Assembly (NCBI GenBank): GCA_905479025.1
Contig: CAJQKX010000651.1
Coordinates: forward strand, 1-8,707
DNA: 8,707 bases
Direction of reading: 5' to 3'
Source of the DNA: an uncultured Paraglaciecola sp.
GTDB lineage: Bacteria > Pseudomonadota > Gammaproteobacteria > Enterobacterales > Alteromonadaceae
Below the pieces are notes generated by a model. That model saw only the letters and a program-made list of their open reading frames with translations. It was not told the DNA's origin and did no database searches. The number at the start of each line of letters is the position of its first letter. Within the stretch, counting starts at the first letter, position 1. This document shows, one piece after another, positions 6,398-8,707 of the stretch. Made by a program: the position numbers and the translations under genes.

Positions 6398-6494
6398 AAA
6401 CAAATAACTGATACCGCATTAACCCGTCTGTGATTATGTTGCTAAGCTATCATTTTAATTTGTACAGTATTGTTTGAAATTTCTATCCAAATAA

Positions 6495-6506
6495 AAGTAA
6501 TTACTT
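6495..6506. repeat. 12-base perfect palindrome upstream of fadE
   Basis: AAGTAATTACTT is a perfect inverted repeat in the 185-base gap between the DUF3108 gene and fadE, about 12 bases before the candidate -35. It could bind a dimeric regulator, but a palindrome this AT-rich may be chance. The rest of the gap (6398-6490) shows no gene and no strong terminator. Confidence 0.35.
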
Positions 6507-6517
6507 GATCTTTAAAC

Positions 6518-6544
6518 TTGAATTTCACATGACTAAAATATACT
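6518..6544 (+). promoter_or_regulatory. candidate fadE promoter
   Basis: TTGAAT at 6518-6523 (4 of 6) and TATACT at 6539-6544 (5 of 6) are separated by 15 bases, a little short of the optimum of 17. The start would fall near 6551, about 32 bases before the fadE ATG and at the edge of the candidate FadR operator. Confidence 0.45.
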
Positions 6545-6550
6545 GTTAAA

Positions 6551-6567
6551 TTGAGGTCTGACCACTA
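6551..6567. promoter_or_regulatory. candidate FadR operator at fadE
   Basis: GGTCTGACC at 6555-6563 is a perfect palindrome around a central T and matches the core of the known gammaproteobacterial FadR site (TGGTCNGACCA). The right flank keeps the consensus A after GACC; the left flank has A instead of T and the outer bases match poorly. It sits at the predicted transcription start of fadE, a classical FadR target that is repressed until long-chain acyl-CoA releases FadR. The FadR protein itself is not in the window. Confidence 0.65.
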
Positions 6568-6582
6568 TTAATTGGAGTCATT

Positions 6583-8707
6583 ATGCAAATCTTAATTTGT
6601 TTTTTATATGTGATAGCAACGCTCGGTGCAGTAAGCTATTTTAGAATGAAGTTGTTTAATGCTACTGTCGCCTTGTTTTGCTTGTTCATACTTGGCAGTA
6701 TTCTAGGGGTGATAGGTGAATTCAGTTGGGTAATCTTCTTACTTGCGGCCCTGCCCCTTAATATTGAATCTGTGCGTAAACAATACATCAGCGAACCTAT
6801 CTTAAAACTCTACAAAAAAATTATGCCTGAAATGTCTAGCACAGAAAAAGATGCTATCGATGCGGGCACTGTTTGGTGGGATGGCGAGATATTTAGTGGT
6901 AATCCAAATTGGCAGACACTGCATAGTATTCCACAAGCTCGACTCACAACTGAAGAACAAGCCTTTTTAGACGGGCCTGTAGAAAAAGTGTGCAGAATGT
7001 GTGATGACTGGGAAGTGACACACAAGAATGCAGATCTGTCTGCAGAAGTTTGGCAGTATTTAAAAGACAATAAATTCTTTGCTATGATCATCAAGAAAGA
7101 ATTTGGTGGCTTAGATTTTTCTGCTTATTGCCAATCTCGTGTACTACAAAAACTATCCAGCGTGAGTGCAGTTTTATCCACAACAGTCGGTGTGCCTAAT
7201 TCATTAGGACCTGGTGAGTTACTCCAGCACTATGGAACTGAAGCACAAAAAAACCATTATTTACCCAGATTAGCAGTGGGTGATGAAATTCCATGTTTTG
7301 CACTAACGGGACCAGAAGCAGGCTCAGATGCAGGATCATTGCCTGACAGTGGTATTGCATGCAAAGGACAGTGGAATGGCGAAGAAATTCTCGGCATGCG
7401 CCTTACCTTTGACAAACGTTATATTACCTTAGCACCAGTTGCGACTGTCATTGGCTTGGCTTTCAAAATGTATGATCCAGAGGGATTATTAGGTGATGAA
7501 AAAGAATTGGGTATTACCTGTGCTTTATTGCCTAGAAACACTAAAGGTATGGAAATAGGCAACCGCCATTTCCCATTAAACGTTCCTTTTCAAAATGGGC
7601 CAATCAGAGGTCAGGATATATTTGTACCTTTAGATTACATTATCGGCGGTACCAAAATGATCGGCCAAGGCTGGCGAATGTTAGTAGAATGCTTGTCTGT
7701 AGGTAGAGTAATTACGCTTCCATCAACTTCTGCGGGTGGTGCTAAGAGTATTGCCTTAGCCACTGGTGCTTACGCTCGTATCCGTCGTCAATTTAAAATG
7801 CCTGTTGGTAAAATGGAAGGTATTGAAGAGATGTTAGGACGTATAGGTGGCAACGCTTACCTTATGGATGCAGTCACATCCTTTTCAACCAAAGGTGTAG
7901 ATTTGGGTGAAAAGCCTTCCGTTATATCCGCTATCTGCAAATATCATTTAACAGAAAAAATGCGTCAGGTCGTCAATGACGCCATGGATGTACATGGTGG
8001 TAAAGGTATTATGCTTGGACAAAACAACTATTTGGGCCGCGCTTACCAAGGCGCACCTATTGCTATTACAGTAGAGGGAGCCAACATTCTGACACGTAAT
8101 ATGATGATCTATGGGCAAGGTGCAATGCGCTGTCACCCATATGTGTTGACAGAGTTATTCGCTGCCAACAACCCTGATGCTGAAGAAAGTTTAGATCAAT
8201 TTGATCAAGCTTTATTTGGGCATATTGGATTTACTATCAGTAACTTATTCCGCAGTTTATGGTTCTCATTGACAGGCGCGCGTTTTACTCAGGCTCCTTT
8301 TACTGATGAAACGACAGGCTACTATCGTTCTATGCAACGTTATAGTTCTAATATGGCTTTTCTATCTGATGTTGCCATGGCTTTATTGGGTGGTGAATTA
8401 AAACGCCGTGAACGCATATCAGCTCGCTTAGGTGATGTATTAAGTTATTTGTATCTCACCTCATGTGTGTTGAAACGGTTTGATGATGAAGGTCGCAAAG
8501 CTGACGATTTACCTCTAATGCATTGGGCTATGCAAGACAGTTTACATAAATTAGAAGTGGCGTTAGAAGAGCTACTCGATAACTTCCCTTCTGTGATAAT
8601 GGGCAAAGCACTCAAATTAATCATTATGCCATTTGGTAAAAACTATAAGCGTCCTTCGGATCAATTAGAGCATGATATCGCCAGACTGCTACAAACGCCA
8701 AGTGAAG
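6583..8707 (+). CDS. fadE: FadE, membrane-associated acyl-CoA dehydrogenase (3' end beyond the window)
   Basis: FadE catalyses the first step of beta-oxidation, the FAD-dependent oxidation of acyl-CoA to trans-2-enoyl-CoA. The reading frame is open from ATG 6583 to the window edge, giving 708 residues; E. coli FadE has 814, so about 100 are missing. Hydrophobic segments at about 2-20 and 26-59 anchor it to the inner membrane. Similarity to E. coli FadE, recalled from memory, is high along the whole visible length: [11 protein letters not shown] near 100, [12 protein letters not shown] near 175, the flavin-site motif [14 protein letters not shown] at 238-251, NVPFQNGP and [13 protein letters not shown] holds E498, the likely catalytic base. 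GGAG lies five bases before the ATG. A FadR-like operator overlaps the predicted transcription start. No frameshift is seen. Confidence 0.97.
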   Translation, partial: MQILICFLYVIATLGAVSYFRMKLFNATVALFCLFILGSILGVIGEFSWVIFLLAALPLNIESVRKQYISEPILKLYKKIMPEMSSTEKDAIDAGTVWWDGEIFSGNPNWQTLHSIPQARLTTEEQAFLDGPVEKVCRMCDDWEVTHKNADLSAEVWQYLKDNKFFAMIIKKEFGGLDFSAYCQSRVLQKLSSVSAVLSTTVGVPNSLGPGELLQHYGTEAQKNHYLPRLAVGDEIPCFALTGPEAGSDAGSLPDSGIACKGQWNGEEILGMRLTFDKRYITLAPVATVIGLAFKMYDPEGLLGDEKELGITCALLPRNTKGMEIGNRHFPLNVPFQNGPIRGQDIFVPLDYIIGGTKMIGQGWRMLVECLSVGRVITLPSTSAGGAKSIALATGAYARIRRQFKMPVGKMEGIEEMLGRIGGNAYLMDAVTSFSTKGVDLGEKPSVISAICKYHLTEKMRQVVNDAMDVHGGKGIMLGQNNYLGRAYQGAPIAITVEGANILTRNMMIYGQGAMRCHPYVLTELFAANNPDAEESLDQFDQALFGHIGFTISNLFRSLWFSLTGARFTQAPFTDETTGYYRSMQRYSSNMAFLSDVAMALLGGELKRRERISARLGDVLSYLYLTSCVLKRFDDEGRKADDLPLMHWAMQDSLHKLEVALEELLDNFPSVIMGKALKLIIMPFGKNYKRPSDQLEHDIARLLQTPSE

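Noticed and set aside
6398..6470. Rho-independent terminator after the DUF3108 gene
   Set aside because: No GC-rich stem followed by a T run is visible; only very short inverted matches occur.
6465..6482. PsrA-type site (GTTTGAA half) upstream of fadE
   Set aside because: Only one half-site is present; no matching inverted half lies at the right distance, so I prefer the FadR-like core.
6810..7094. 94-codon open frame on the minus strand
   Set aside because: It lies wholly opposite the strongly conserved fadE frame, has no family signature and reads like a shadow frame.
7948..8136. 62-codon open frame on the minus strand
   Set aside because: It is antisense to a conserved part of fadE (including the VEGANILTR region), with no recognisable protein features.
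1..8707. Mobile element, defence system or other accessory island
   Set aside because: All ten genes belong to core or widely conserved families with neighbourhood order shared by relatives. No integrase, transposase, att-like repeats or abrupt base-composition change was seen.

Overview
The window looks like ordinary core chromosome of a marine gammaproteobacterium. The best fit is the order Alteromonadales (Glaciecola/Paraglaciecola-like), inferred from the AT-rich composition, the gene set and the gene order. I see no rRNA, tRNA, insertion sequence, phage gene or CRISPR array, and no convincing new system. The interest is in gene junctions, start codons and regulatory sites.

Left part (1-1970). 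A thioredoxin-fold TlpA/ResA-type protein, cut by the left edge, is read leftward. Divergent from it is a rightward group: an ArsC/YfgD-type thiol reductase, a WrbA-type flavodoxin-fold NAD(P)H:quinone oxidoreductase and a small DUF2069 membrane protein. Both junctions inside this group carry an imperfect tandem duplication next to the stop and start codons.

Middle part (1954-3776). Two overlapping leftward genes encode an exported DUF2066 protein and Hda, the DnaA-regulating AAA+ protein. The 3' end of hda overlaps the 3' end of the DUF2069 gene by 17 bases. A 200-base divergent regulatory region separates the DUF2066 gene from the purine genes.

Right part (3979-8707). purM, purN and an exported DUF3108 protein form a tightly packed rightward operon, with junctions of zero bases and an 8-base overlap. 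PurN (step 3) and PurM (step 5) act in de novo IMP synthesis. After a 185-base gap comes fadE, the membrane-anchored acyl-CoA dehydrogenase of beta-oxidation, cut by the right edge. A candidate FadR operator lies at its predicted transcription start.

The yfgD / hda / purMN neighbourhood is also found in E. coli, where uraA and upp sit between hda and purM. Here DUF2066 takes that place, and the WrbA and DUF2069 genes lie between the arsC-like gene and hda. Five of the ten genes appear to start with TTG or GTG, including all three genes of the purMN operon and hda.
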